A stretch of DNA of 64,000 nucleotides, from NCBI RefSeq assembly GCF_003286415.2, contig NZ_CP043450.1:1302001-1366000 (forward strand). Reading direction: 5' to 3'. This document shows, piece after piece, positions 45,337-53,533 of the stretch (the stretch's first letter is position 1; the number at the start of each line of letters is the position of its first letter). Both the position numbers and the translations under genes were made by a program. The stretch comes from Mucilaginibacter rubeus (GTDB lineage: Bacteria; Bacteroidota; Bacteroidia; Sphingobacteriales; Sphingobacteriaceae). The notes under the pieces are model-generated. The model ran no database searches and was not told the DNA's origin. It worked only from the letters and a program-made list of their open reading frames with translations.

Positions 45337-45447
45337 GAAGTCTCTGACTTCGAATTTGCTATGCCTGTAGTTTGTAACTACAGGCTGCTACAATGAAATA
45401 CGCTGTAGTTGCAAACTACAGGCATAGTCGACGAAGTCAAAGACTTC
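45337..45447. repeat. Nested palindrome (cruciform-like)
   Basis: Each arm (about 45337-45382 and 45403-45447) contains its own palindromes, GAAGTCTCTGACTTC and CTGTAGTTTGTAACTACAG, and the two arms are inverted copies of one another. The sequence can fold as one long hairpin or several small ones. It is in the 489-bp gap 45303-45791. Confidence 0.75.
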
Positions 45448-45499
45448 GGTCAGCATATCAGCGTATAATAATCCTATCTGTAGATTAATCTGTTATCAT

Positions 45500-45535
45500 C
45501 CAAAGCGTTATTGTTCAATAACGCTTTGGTTTTTT
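45500..45535 (+). terminator. Strong intrinsic terminator
   Basis: CCAAAGCGTTATTG (45500-45513) and its exact complement (45516-45529) with a very tight loop and TTTTTT after it. It probably ends the ArsR/SRPBCC transcript, about 200 nt after the stop. Confidence 0.88.
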
Positions 45536-45539
45536 ATCG

Positions 45540-45622
45540 ACAAATCACATCTGCACATTTGAAATCTGCACATCTGTAATCCCTACTTCCGTCTGCACAT
45601 CTGAAATCTGCACATTTAAAAT
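45540..45622. repeat. Tandem ATCTGCACATCTGAA words
   Basis: About six degenerate copies of CATCTG and CACATYTGAAATCTG with irregular spacing. They are all in one orientation, unlike most other arrays in the window. Not a CRISPR: no spacers of constant length. Confidence 0.6.
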
Positions 45623-45705
45623 CTAAAATTCTTCCGCTTTTCACCGATATAAATCCGGTGTTCGCCGACTAAAACCTGCTGTACATCTAATTTGCCCGAA
45701 ACCCC

Positions 45706-45731
45706 TGTAACGTTTTAAAAATGGGGGCGTC
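45706..45731 (+). promoter_or_regulatory. ECF-sigma-like promoter of the second DUF2807 gene
   Basis: TGTAAC (45706-45711), 16 nt, CGTC (45728-45731). The flanks (AAAACCTGC upstream, GTGTATT and AATGAAATA downstream) match the region before copy A at 40328. Confidence 0.6.
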
Positions 45732-45791
45732 TTATGAGTGTATTAAATGAAATAGAAACACAAATAATTGACAATCAAAATATTAATCATC

Positions 45792-46400
45792 ATGAAAACT
45801 ACAATATTAACAATCGCAACCTCTTTAGTTTTAGCACTTGGAGTAACAACCGCAGCCAACGCAGCAACCAAAATAGATAACGGCGCAGCCGTAGTTTTAA
45901 ACAACGTAAGCAAGATCAACAAGATCGAAGTTCGCGGTAACGTTGAAGTATATGTATCAGCCGGCGAAAACGAAAATGTTAAAGTTTACAACAAATATTA
46001 TTCAGAAAGCGCGCTTGTACAAAACAACAACGGTACCTTACGCATCACTTCATATAAAAACGAAAAACTGGTAGTTTGGGTAACTGCCAATGATCTTAAA
46101 GCTATCGATGCTTATGATAATGCCGAAGTTAAATCATTCGGAAAGCTTGCCGCTCTTGATTTGAACGTTAACCTTTACAATAATGCATCTGCTAAATTAA
46201 ATGTTGAAGCTTACGCTGCAACCGTAAACGTTAATGACAAAGCTAAAGCTGAATTTACCGGTACTGCCGATGTTTACACCCTGAACCACACCAAAGAATC
46301 ATTTGTAAATAACAATGCATTTGCCGCAGTAAGCTTCACCGATAAAGTAACCAACGCTCCTGCTAAATACACCGTTGAAAACGAGTTTGCAGGTCTTTAA
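45792..46400 (+). CDS. Exported DUF2807 (head GIN domain) protein, copy B
   Basis: From ATG 45792 this is a 202-residue paralogue of the protein at 40328. It has a signal peptide (MKTTILTIATSLVLALGVTT) and the same strand repeats, with KINKIEVRGNVEVYVSAGE and SYKNEKLVVWVTANDL almost identical. The ATG at 45768 would add eight hydrophobic residues and is less likely given the alignment with copy A. Both copies are small exported beta-helix proteins, perhaps envelope-stress products since the promoters look ECF-type. Function unknown. Confidence 0.87.
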   Translation: MKTTILTIATSLVLALGVTTAANAATKIDNGAAVVLNNVSKINKIEVRGNVEVYVSAGENENVKVYNKYYSESALVQNNNGTLRITSYKNEKLVVWVTANDLKAIDAYDNAEVKSFGKLAALDLNVNLYNNASAKLNVEAYAATVNVNDKAKAEFTGTADVYTLNHTKESFVNNNAFAAVSFTDKVTNAPAKYTVENEFAGL

Positions 46401-46433
46401 TACCTTACTTTTGCAAAAGTCTATCATATATTC

Positions 46434-46467
46434 AAAAGCTATCACCTAAAATGTGGTAGCTTTTTTT
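46434..46467 (+). terminator. Terminator of DUF2807 copy B
   Basis: AAAAGCTATCAC pairs with GTGGTAGCTTTT around CTAAAAT, followed by T residues. A TACTTTTG promoter-like box (46406-46413) lies just before it. Confidence 0.8.
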
Positions 46468-46516
46468 AATTTTGATGTAACACTAAACCGCCATTCGGCG
46501 TCATAACAACCAAACT

Positions 46517-47239
46517 ATGAAAAATTACCTTTCTACCTTCACTATAGCAGGCGCATTTATATCTACAGCCATATTATCATCATGTAACTACAGGTGCGTA
46601 CACGGTTCGGGAAACCAAACTACCGAAAAACGCAAAGCCGAAGATTTTAAAAAAGTTGAAATTTCGGGCGCGTTTAAAGTTCACCTGAAACAGGACAGCT
46701 CATTAACCATTGATATCAAAGCTGACGATAACCTGATCAAATACATTTCGACGTCGGTTGAAAGCGGTACACTACATATCAAATCAAAAAAGAATTTCTG
46801 TGATCCCGGAGATATGGTGATCAATATTGGCGTAAAAAACCTTGAAGAAATTCAGGCTGCAGGCGCGGTTGAAGTTAATTCGGACGGTAAGCTGAATGCT
46901 AAAGATTTTAAGCTTGATCTTTCAGGCGCTACCAAGATAACCCTTGATCTTAACGCGGCCAATGTATCAACCGAAGGTAGTGGCGCTACAGAAGTGAGGC
47001 TTACAGGCCAGGCTGCATCGCATAAAATTGACCTGAGTGGTGCCGGTAAAATAGAGGCATTTGATTTTGTTGTGGGTGATTATGATATTGAAACATCGGG
47101 TATTGGCCATTGCAAGATCAATGTGCTTAAAACGCTGAATGTACATACCAGCGGCGCATCCGAAATTCAATATAAAGGTTCTCCGTCTACCGTGAATAAC
47201 GATAAATCGGGAGCCTCATCTATCAAAAAAGTTGACTGA
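46517..47239 (+). CDS. DUF2807 (head GIN domain) lipoprotein
   Basis: This 240-residue lipoprotein has a lipobox AILSSC, then NYRCVHGSGNQTTEKR. The DUF2807 beta-helix covers about 40-235 with regular turns such as VEISGAFKVHLKQDSSL, SGATKITLDLNAANV and SGAGKIEAFDF. HGSGN is the head GIN type motif before the first strand. It is a more distant relative of copies A and B and, unlike them, keeps a lipid anchor. The function is unknown. Confidence 0.9.
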   Translation: MKNYLSTFTIAGAFISTAILSSCNYRCVHGSGNQTTEKRKAEDFKKVEISGAFKVHLKQDSSLTIDIKADDNLIKYISTSVESGTLHIKSKKNFCDPGDMVINIGVKNLEEIQAAGAVEVNSDGKLNAKDFKLDLSGATKITLDLNAANVSTEGSGATEVRLTGQAASHKIDLSGAGKIEAFDFVVGDYDIETSGIGHCKINVLKTLNVHTSGASEIQYKGSPSTVNNDKSGASSIKKVD

Positions 47240-47262
47240 TCGACCTTATAATTAAAGTATAA

Positions 47263-47300
47263 CAAAGGGGCCGGGATCTAACTAATTCGCGGCCCCTTTG
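47263..47300 (+). terminator. Terminator after the DUF2807 lipoprotein gene
   Basis: CAAAGGGGCC (47263-47272) pairs with GGCCCCTTTG (47291-47300); the T tail is weak (ATTTATT). Confidence 0.75.
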
Positions 47301-47329
47301 ATTTATTAACCTCTTATCACTAATTAAAA

Positions 47330-48313
47330 ATGAAAAAGTTTTTAAAATGGACAGCCTATGCAGTTATAGTACTTGTCCTGATTGCCATTGCCGGCGTATC
47401 GTACATTACACTGGCCCTGCCCAACGTGGGCCAGCCTGAAGCTATTAAAATAGATGCTACGCCGCAGCGCATTGCCCGCGGTAAGTATCTTGCCAACAAC
47501 GTTACCCTGTGTATGGATTGCCATTCGGCCCGTAACTGGAGCACATTTGCCGCTCCCGCCGACTCGGCCATTTTAGGTTCCGGAGGCGAAAAGTTTGATG
47601 CCTCTGCGGGGTTCCCGGGTACGGTGTATTCGCCCAATATTACCCCTTTGAATTTAAGTAACTGGACAGACGGAGAGATTTTCAGGGCGATGACCACCGG
47701 TGTTAAAAAAGATGGCTCGGCGATATTCCCAATAATGCCATGGCCATATTACGCGAAGATGGATAGGGAAGACCTTTATTCCATCATTGCCTACCTGCGT
47801 ACTTTAAAACCTAACGGTAAAAATTATCCCGGGCATCAGCTCGATTTTCCGCTCAATATTATTGTGCATACCATGCCGCAAAAGGCAGCCTTGGGTAGTA
47901 TTCCCAACCCGGCGGATACCATTAAATATGGTGCTTATTTGCTCAATGCCGCGGCCTGTAAAGAATGCCATACACAAGCTGATAAAGGTAAACTGAACGA
48001 GGCTATGGCTTTTGCCGGTGGGCAGGGTTATATTGTGCCGGGAGGCAGCAAAGTGTTTTCCGCTAATATTACGCCCGACAAGGAAACCGGCATAGGCAAC
48101 TGGACAAAGGAGCAGTTTGTTAGCAGTTTCACTCAATACGCCAACGGAAAAGTACAGCCAACACCGGTAAAACCGGGCGATTTTCAAACCATTATGCCCT
48201 GGTGGAAATACGCGGGTATGAAAACATCCGATCTGGAAGCGATTTACGCTTATTTAAAAACAATAAAGCCCATTAGCAACCACGTAGTGAAATTTGAAAG
48301 AAATAGGAATTAG
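47330..48313 (+). CDS. Membrane-anchored dihaem cytochrome c
   Basis: The 327-residue protein has an N-terminal transmembrane anchor (WTAYAVIVLVLIAIAGVSYI) and two cytochrome c domains with CMDCH (near residue 62) and CKECH (near residue 204). Candidate axial methionines lie in IFPIMPWPYY and FQTIMPWWKY. It belongs to the c-type cytochromes of alcohol- or gluconate-dehydrogenase-like chains, but no dehydrogenase is encoded nearby. It should carry electrons in the periplasm. Start at ATG 47330. Confidence 0.93.
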   Translation: MKKFLKWTAYAVIVLVLIAIAGVSYITLALPNVGQPEAIKIDATPQRIARGKYLANNVTLCMDCHSARNWSTFAAPADSAILGSGGEKFDASAGFPGTVYSPNITPLNLSNWTDGEIFRAMTTGVKKDGSAIFPIMPWPYYAKMDREDLYSIIAYLRTLKPNGKNYPGHQLDFPLNIIVHTMPQKAALGSIPNPADTIKYGAYLLNAAACKECHTQADKGKLNEAMAFAGGQGYIVPGGSKVFSANITPDKETGIGNWTKEQFVSSFTQYANGKVQPTPVKPGDFQTIMPWWKYAGMKTSDLEAIYAYLKTIKPISNHVVKFERNRN

Positions 48314-48345
48314 AGGTTGGAGATTGGGTTTAAACGCCCATAATA

Positions 48346-48432
48346 TTGTCTGAACTTGAATTTATTGAATTAAAGAATTTAAAGCTGATTTTCGATCAAT
48401 TCTAAAAATTCGTTTAATTCAGGTTCAGACAA
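48346..48432. repeat. TTGTCTGAAC ... GTTCAGACAA long inverted repeat
   Basis: Left arm 48346-48380 and right arm 48398-48432 are imperfect inverted copies made of GAATT/AATTC words. A single copy of the right end (AATTCAGGTTCAGACAA) recurs at 727-743. Just before it, TAGAGGTTGGAGATTGGG (48311-48328) is the same word type that encodes the ispD N terminus. It lies in the 306-bp gap before tig. Confidence 0.7.
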
Positions 48433-48536
48433 ATTATACCCCATTGTTATGCTGTCCTACCGTTCAAGCCGTTTAAAAGCAGTTTCATTTTCCTCGAAAA
48501 CAATATAAAATCAACAGCAAATTAAAAATAAATTCA

Positions 48537-48544
48537 TACTTTTG
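48537..48544 (+). promoter_or_regulatory. Candidate -7 box for tig
   Basis: TACTTTTG, 75 nt before the trigger factor start. No clear -33 box. Confidence 0.4.
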
Positions 48545-48619
48545 CGCCTCGAATTTTGTATAGCACCAATTAGGTTTTAGGCTATATTTCAAAGGATTAA
48601 ATTAAATACCCGGTAAAAG

Positions 48620-49978
48620 ATGAATATTACACAGGAAAAAATTAATGACCTGAGCGCAGTTGTTAAAATTAACATCAACCCTGAAGATTATCAGCCACGT
48701 GTTGAAAAAGCTATAAAGGAAAATGCTAAAAAAGCAAAACTTCCTGGTTTCCGTCCGGGCATGGTGCCTGCAGCGCACATCAAAAAAATGTACGGCAAAA
48801 GCATCCTTGTTGACGAGATCAATAACCTGTTACAAGATACTTTAAATAACTACATCGACGAGCAAAAACTGGCCGTATTAGGTCAGCCGCTTCCTGCTCT
48901 TGATGATAACAAAGAATATAACTGGGATTTTGCCGATAACTTTGAGTTTAGCTATGAATTAGGCTTAGCTCCTGAGTTCAGCATCGACTTTTCATCAGCA
49001 GATAAATTAACGCAATACGTTATCAAAATTGATGACGAAACATTGGCTTCACGTATCAAAAATATCCGTCGCAGCTATGGCAAAATGACAAATCCTGACG
49101 TATCGGCAGACGATGACGTTCTTTACAGCGATTTGGTTCAACTTTCTGCTGATGGTAGTGTTTTTGAGGATGGAATTACCAACACCGCGTCTGTACGTTT
49201 AGATCAGATCAAAGATGAGGCTATCAAAGCTTCATTGATCGGTTTGAAAAAAGGCGACGTTGTTACGTTTGATATCCGTAAAGCTTTTGATAACGATGCA
49301 GCAAAAATTGCAGGTTTATTAAAAATTGAAGAGGATGACGCAGCTGATTTAAGAGGCGACTTCCAGTTAACTGTTAAAAACGTTAACCGTTTAGAAGAAA
49401 GCGATCTTAACCAGGAGTTCTTTGACAAATTATTTGGTGAAGGTACAGTGACTACCGAAGAGGAATTCAGGACTAAAATTACTGAAGAGCTTGAAAGCAT
49501 GATGGTACAGGATTCTGACCGCAAGTTGCAGGACGATATGTACAAATTAGCTATCGCTAAAGTTGATTTTGCACTTCCAGATGAGTTCCTGAAACGTTGG
49601 TTAAAAGCCACTAACGAAAAACTAAGCGACGAGGAATTAGAAGGTGGTTACAATGATTTTGCTCAAAACCTGAAATGGACTTTGATCGAAAACAAGATAA
49701 TTACTGATAACACTATCGAAATTAAATATGAAGATGTGTTTGAATTAGCTAAGATCCGTTTAGATCAACAGTTCAGGATGTACAGCCCAACCCCGATCCC
49801 TGAAGATCAGTTAGGTCAGTACACTGTTCAGTACTTGCAAAATAAAGACAACGCTAACAAAATATTTGAAGAGGTAAAAGCATTAAAGGTATTTGACTAT
49901 ATCAAAAATGTAATCACTTTAGATAAGCAGGATATCCTTTACACTGATTTCAGTGCATTGGTTACCGCAGCTCAGTAA
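48620..49978 (+). CDS. tig: Trigger factor
   Basis: This 452-residue ribosome-bound chaperone has the N-terminal ribosome-binding domain with KKAKLPGFRPGMVPAAHIKK (signature GFRPG). A diverged middle domain and the C-terminal arms follow. The peptidyl-prolyl isomerase centre is poorly conserved, as is usual in Bacteroidetes. The gene order tig-clpP-clpX is conserved in many bacteria. A strong terminator separates it from clpP here. Confidence 0.96.
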   Translation: MNITQEKINDLSAVVKININPEDYQPRVEKAIKENAKKAKLPGFRPGMVPAAHIKKMYGKSILVDEINNLLQDTLNNYIDEQKLAVLGQPLPALDDNKEYNWDFADNFEFSYELGLAPEFSIDFSSADKLTQYVIKIDDETLASRIKNIRRSYGKMTNPDVSADDDVLYSDLVQLSADGSVFEDGITNTASVRLDQIKDEAIKASLIGLKKGDVVTFDIRKAFDNDAAKIAGLLKIEEDDAADLRGDFQLTVKNVNRLEESDLNQEFFDKLFGEGTVTTEEEFRTKITEELESMMVQDSDRKLQDDMYKLAIAKVDFALPDEFLKRWLKATNEKLSDEELEGGYNDFAQNLKWTLIENKIITDNTIEIKYEDVFELAKIRLDQQFRMYSPTPIPEDQLGQYTVQYLQNKDNANKIFEEVKALKVFDYIKNVITLDKQDILYTDFSALVTAAQ

Positions 49979-50022
49979 GCAATTTTGAATCGCCCTTGTT
50001 AGGGTAGGTTTTATAATATATT

Positions 50023-50060
50023 CACCAAAAGCAACTCACAAGGTTGCTTTTGGTGTTTTT
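50023..50060 (+). terminator. tig terminator
   Basis: CACCAAAAGCAAC and GTTGCTTTTGGTG form 13-bp perfect arms with a 7-nt loop, then TTTTT. Confidence 0.92.
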
Positions 50061-50078
50061 CCCTAATCCTGAACCCAG

Positions 50079-50172
50079 CGTCATTGCGAGGTACGAAGCA
50101 ATCCCCGATTAACAGAATGCATAAGCAAGTCGCCCTGTAAAGTTTGGGATTGCTTCGTGCCTCGCAATGACG
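50079..50172. repeat. CATTGCGAG-ended palindromic repeat before clpP
   Basis: Two 27-bp arms (50079-50105 and 50146-50172), beginning CGTCATTGCGAGG and ending in GCAATCCC, match with a single G-T wobble. The 40-nt centre has CCGATTAACAGAATGCATAA. It is the best-preserved member of this family in the window. The rest of the 49979-50402 gap is plain AT-rich DNA. Confidence 0.85.
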
Positions 50173-50402
50173 GGTTGGAGATGGCTGCTTTTGCTATCTT
50201 GTCGCTCAACGTTGGCGTTGTTACCAACATTTTGCCGCAACCTCAACTCTTAGTTTTTGACTAAAAAATTCCGGTTTAGTCACTGCGCTCTCATTAAAAA
50301 ATTACTTAATAAAAACTATCTTGCAAAAAATCTATTCAACTAAAAACTATATTTATCGCGGGTAAGACGCCCGCATTTCCTAACGAACAACAAACAAAAA
50401 CC

Positions 50403-51131
50403 ATGAGCAGTAATATCGATAAAAACGAATTCAGAAAATATGCTGTTAAGCATCACCGCATTAACAGCCTTTATGTAGACAAATATATTGCAGGTGTTGA
50501 AAGAGGTAATATGCCAACAGGCGGTATCACTACCGTACCTACCGGCATGACCCCATATATCCTTGAAGAGCGCCAGCTTAATGTACAGGCCATGGACGTG
50601 TTTTCACGTTTAATGATGGACCGTATCATTTTCCTGGGCGATGCTATTTATGATAATATTGCAAACATTATCCAGGCTCAGTTGCTTTTCTTACAGTCGG
50701 CTGATGCTAAACGCGATATCCAGATCTACATCAACTCGCCAGGTGGCTCGGTTTATGCAGGTTTAGGTATCTATGATACTATGCAGTTTATATCAAATGA
50801 CGTGGCTACCATCTGTACAGGTATGGCCGCTTCAATGGCTGCAGTATTGTTAGTAGCCGGTACCGAAGGTAAAAGGGCAGCGCTTCCGCATGCAAGGGTG
50901 ATGATTCACCAGCCATCAGGCGGTGCGCAAGGTCAGCAGTCAGATATTGAGATCACCTACCAGGAGATCACCAAATTGAAAAAAGAGTTGTACCAGATCA
51001 TTGCTGATCATAGCGGTGCACCTTACCAAAAAGTTTGGGATGCATCTGACCGTGACTACTGGATGATTGCCGAAGAAGCCAAAGAATTTGGTATGGTTGA
51101 TGAGATTTTAAAAGGTAACAAAGGAAAATAA
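50403..51131 (+). CDS. clpP: ATP-dependent Clp protease proteolytic subunit
   Basis: This 242-residue ClpP has the catalytic serine in CTGMAASMAAVLL and the histidine in RVMIHQPSGGAQGQ. The aspartate lies near SDRDYWM. An N-terminal extension of about 35 residues precedes the core (ILEERQLNVQAMDVFSRL), which is longer than in E. coli and may include a propeptide. It is paired with clpX 138 bp downstream. Confidence 0.97.
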   Translation: MSSNIDKNEFRKYAVKHHRINSLYVDKYIAGVERGNMPTGGITTVPTGMTPYILEERQLNVQAMDVFSRLMMDRIIFLGDAIYDNIANIIQAQLLFLQSADAKRDIQIYINSPGGSVYAGLGIYDTMQFISNDVATICTGMAASMAAVLLVAGTEGKRAALPHARVMIHQPSGGAQGQQSDIEITYQEITKLKKELYQIIADHSGAPYQKVWDASDRDYWMIAEEAKEFGMVDEILKGNKGK

Positions 51132-51140
51132 TTTTTTAAA

Positions 51141-51210
51141 CCTTCAGTTCTAAGTCTTAAGTTTGAAGTCAGAAAAAAAATTGACTTCAGGCTTAAGGCT
51201 TGGTACTTAT
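51141..51210. repeat. TCTTAAGT word palindrome between clpP and clpX
   Basis: CTTCAGTTCTAAGTCTTAAG and GACTTCAGGCTTAAGGCTTG are inverted around an A-rich spacer. Same words as at 13805-13876. Confidence 0.65.
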
Positions 51211-51269
51211 GGTTGTAGACTTTGTTTTCTGACACTAATTATTTAACTTTGAGTAAGAAGACGAATCAG

Positions 51270-52508
51270 ATGAATAAAAACAGCAAGGAGATCAGGTGTT
51301 CATTTTGCGGTGCCGGTAAACAGGATTCCCTGATGTTAATAGCAGGACTTGATGCACACATTTGCGATAAATGTGTGAACCAGGCCAATGAAATATTGGC
51401 TGAAGAGTTGAAGGTACGTAAAGTGAAGTCATCGCCTCTGGCGCCGGCCTTGCTTAAGCCATCAGAAATGAAGGCCCACCTTGATCAATATGTTATTGGT
51501 CAGGATGATGCCAAAAAGATACTTTCTGTAGCTGTATATAATCATTACAAGCGCTTAAACCAGCGTGTTGATAAAGATGAAGTTGAGATTGAAAAATCAA
51601 ACATCATCATGGTTGGTGAAACCGGTACAGGTAAAACCCTGTTGGCCAAAACACTTGCCAAAGTACTAAACGTTCCGTTTTGTATTTGCGACGCCACCGT
51701 ACTAACCGAAGCCGGTTATGTAGGGGAGGACGTTGAAAGTATCCTAACCCGCTTACTTCAATCTGCTGATTATGATGTAACCCTTGCCGAAAAAGGTATC
51801 GTTTACATTGATGAGGTTGATAAAATTGCCCGTAAAAGTGATAACGCTTCTATAACCCGCGATGTATCCGGCGAAGGTGTACAACAGGCTTTGTTAAAGA
51901 TATTGGAAGGTACTATGGTTAACGTACCACCTCAGGGCGGTCGTAAACACCCTGATCAGAAAATGATCACGGTAAATACCAGCAATATCCTTTTCATTTG
52001 CGGTGGTGCATTTGATGGTATTGAAAGGAAAATCGCGAACCGTTTACGTACCCAAACGGTTGGTTACAAACTTAAACGCGACGAAGGAGATATCGACACC
52101 AAAAACTTCTACAAGTATATCACTCCTCAGGATCTGAAATCATTTGGTTTGATCCCTGAGTTGATTGGTCGTTTACCTGTGCTTACTTACCTTAATCCAC
52201 TGGATAGGGAAGCGTTGCACAATATCCTTACCGAACCTAAAAACTCATTATTGAAACAGTACAAAAAACTGTTTGAATATGAAGGTGTAAAACTCGACTT
52301 TGAAGACGAGGTACTCGATTTTATTGTTGATAAAGCAATGGAATTTAAGCTTGGTGCAAGGGGCTTACGCTCAATTTGTGAGGCTATTATGATTGATGCC
52401 ATGTTCGAGTTCCCATCTAAAAAAGATGTGAAACGCCTGAATGTAACATTGGACTACGCACACGAGAAGTTTGAAAAATCTGATCTGAAAAAGTTAAAAG
52501 TAGCTTAA
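51270..52508 (+). CDS. clpX: ATP-dependent Clp protease ATP-binding subunit ClpX
   Basis: From ATG 51270 this is a 412-residue AAA+ unfoldase. The zinc-binding domain has CSFCGAG and CDKC. Walker A is [10 protein letters not shown], Walker B is [10 protein letters not shown], and the sensor and C-terminal ClpB_D2-like parts ([16 protein letters not shown]) are present. The alternative start at 51222 adds 16 residues not seen in the family. It works with ClpP just upstream. Confidence 0.97.
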   Translation: MNKNSKEIRCSFCGAGKQDSLMLIAGLDAHICDKCVNQANEILAEELKVRKVKSSPLAPALLKPSEMKAHLDQYVIGQDDAKKILSVAVYNHYKRLNQRVDKDEVEIEKSNIIMVGETGTGKTLLAKTLAKVLNVPFCICDATVLTEAGYVGEDVESILTRLLQSADYDVTLAEKGIVYIDEVDKIARKSDNASITRDVSGEGVQQALLKILEGTMVNVPPQGGRKHPDQKMITVNTSNILFICGGAFDGIERKIANRLRTQTVGYKLKRDEGDIDTKNFYKYITPQDLKSFGLIPELIGRLPVLTYLNPLDREALHNILTEPKNSLLKQYKKLFEYEGVKLDFEDEVLDFIVDKAMEFKLGARGLRSICEAIMIDAMFEFPSKKDVKRLNVTLDYAHEKFEKSDLKKLKVA

Positions 52509-52599
52509 CGCACAGTATATAAGTAAACACTTATATTTATTAAAAAATAAAGCGCGCCCTGGTTCCTATACCGGGGTTTGCTGTATAAAAAGAAATCAT

Positions 52600-53454
52600 A
52601 TGAACGAAGAATTAGATGTAAAAAAGGACGGAGACAACGTCCAAAAAGTAAAAGAGGTACATACCCCAATTAAATCGGGCCTCAAAACAAAAGAAGCAAT
52701 TGTAGCTAACTGGCTGCCACGTTATACCGGCCGACCGCTTGAAGCATTTGGCGAGTATATTATTCTTACCAATTTTTCAAAGTATATCCAGCTGTTTTCG
52801 CAGTGGAATGATAACGCGCCTATAATGGGGCTTGAAAAGCCCATGCAGAGTGTTACGGCCAACGGTATTACTATTATTAACTTTGGTATGGGCAGTTCGG
52901 TTGCAGCTACCGTAATGGATCTGCTTACTGCTATTCACCCTAAAGCCGTGATATTTTTAGGTAAATGTGGTGGACTTAAAAAGAAGAACAACGTAGGCGA
53001 CCTGATATTGCCAATAGCTGCCATTCGTGGCGAAGGTACATCAAATGACTATTTACCACCCGAAGTGCCTGCATTGCCGTCATTTGCGCTGCAAAAAGCC
53101 ATCTCGACTACCATTCGTGATTACTCACGCGATTACTGGACAGGCACCTGCTACACCACTAACCGACGCGTTTGGGAGCATGACAAAAACTTTAAAAAGT
53201 ATTTGAAAGATCTGCGCGCCATGGCTGTTGATATGGAAACCGCAACAATTTTCACTACGGGTTTTGCCAACAAGATCCCTACGGGTGCCCTGCTGTTGGT
53301 ATCAGACCAACCAATGATCCCCGAAGGTGTTAAAACCGCCGAAAGTGACTCATCTGTAACCGAGCAATTTGTTGAAACACACCTGCATATCGGTATCGAA
53401 TCCTTAAAGCAGTTGATCAATAACGGGTTAACGGTTAAGCATTTGAAATTCTAA
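52600..53454 (+). CDS. amn: AMP nucleosidase
   Basis: This 284-residue enzyme of the short Bacteroidetes form hydrolyses AMP to adenine and ribose 5-phosphate. The nucleoside-phosphorylase-like core has INFGMGSSVAATVMDLL, FLGKCGGLK and MAVDMETATIF (substrate-binding MET-type motif). LLLVSDQPMIPEGVKTAESD is at the C-terminal end. The N-terminal 25 residues are charged. It is 91 bp downstream of clpX but not clearly linked in function. Confidence 0.9.
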   Translation: MNEELDVKKDGDNVQKVKEVHTPIKSGLKTKEAIVANWLPRYTGRPLEAFGEYIILTNFSKYIQLFSQWNDNAPIMGLEKPMQSVTANGITIINFGMGSSVAATVMDLLTAIHPKAVIFLGKCGGLKKKNNVGDLILPIAAIRGEGTSNDYLPPEVPALPSFALQKAISTTIRDYSRDYWTGTCYTTNRRVWEHDKNFKKYLKDLRAMAVDMETATIFTTGFANKIPTGALLLVSDQPMIPEGVKTAESDSSVTEQFVETHLHIGIESLKQLINNGLTVKHLKF

Positions 53455-53533
53455 GGAACCATGATTTTTAGGATTTAAGGATTACCTGATAAATGATATC
53501 AAGAAATCCTTAAATCAGGAAAATCAAGGTTCT
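53454..53533. repeat. Long imperfect palindrome of AGGATTTAAGGATT words
   Basis: Left arm 53454-53483 (AGGAACCATGATTTTTAGGA ...) and right arm 53505-53533 (... CAGGAAAATCAAGGTTCT) are inverted. Convergent genes flank it. A single-arm version of the same words stands at 24915-24946. Confidence 0.75.

Noticed and set aside
45540..45622. CRISPR-like tandem repeat
   Set aside because: Copies are degenerate, 12-16 bp long and unevenly spaced, with no constant spacers and no cas genes.
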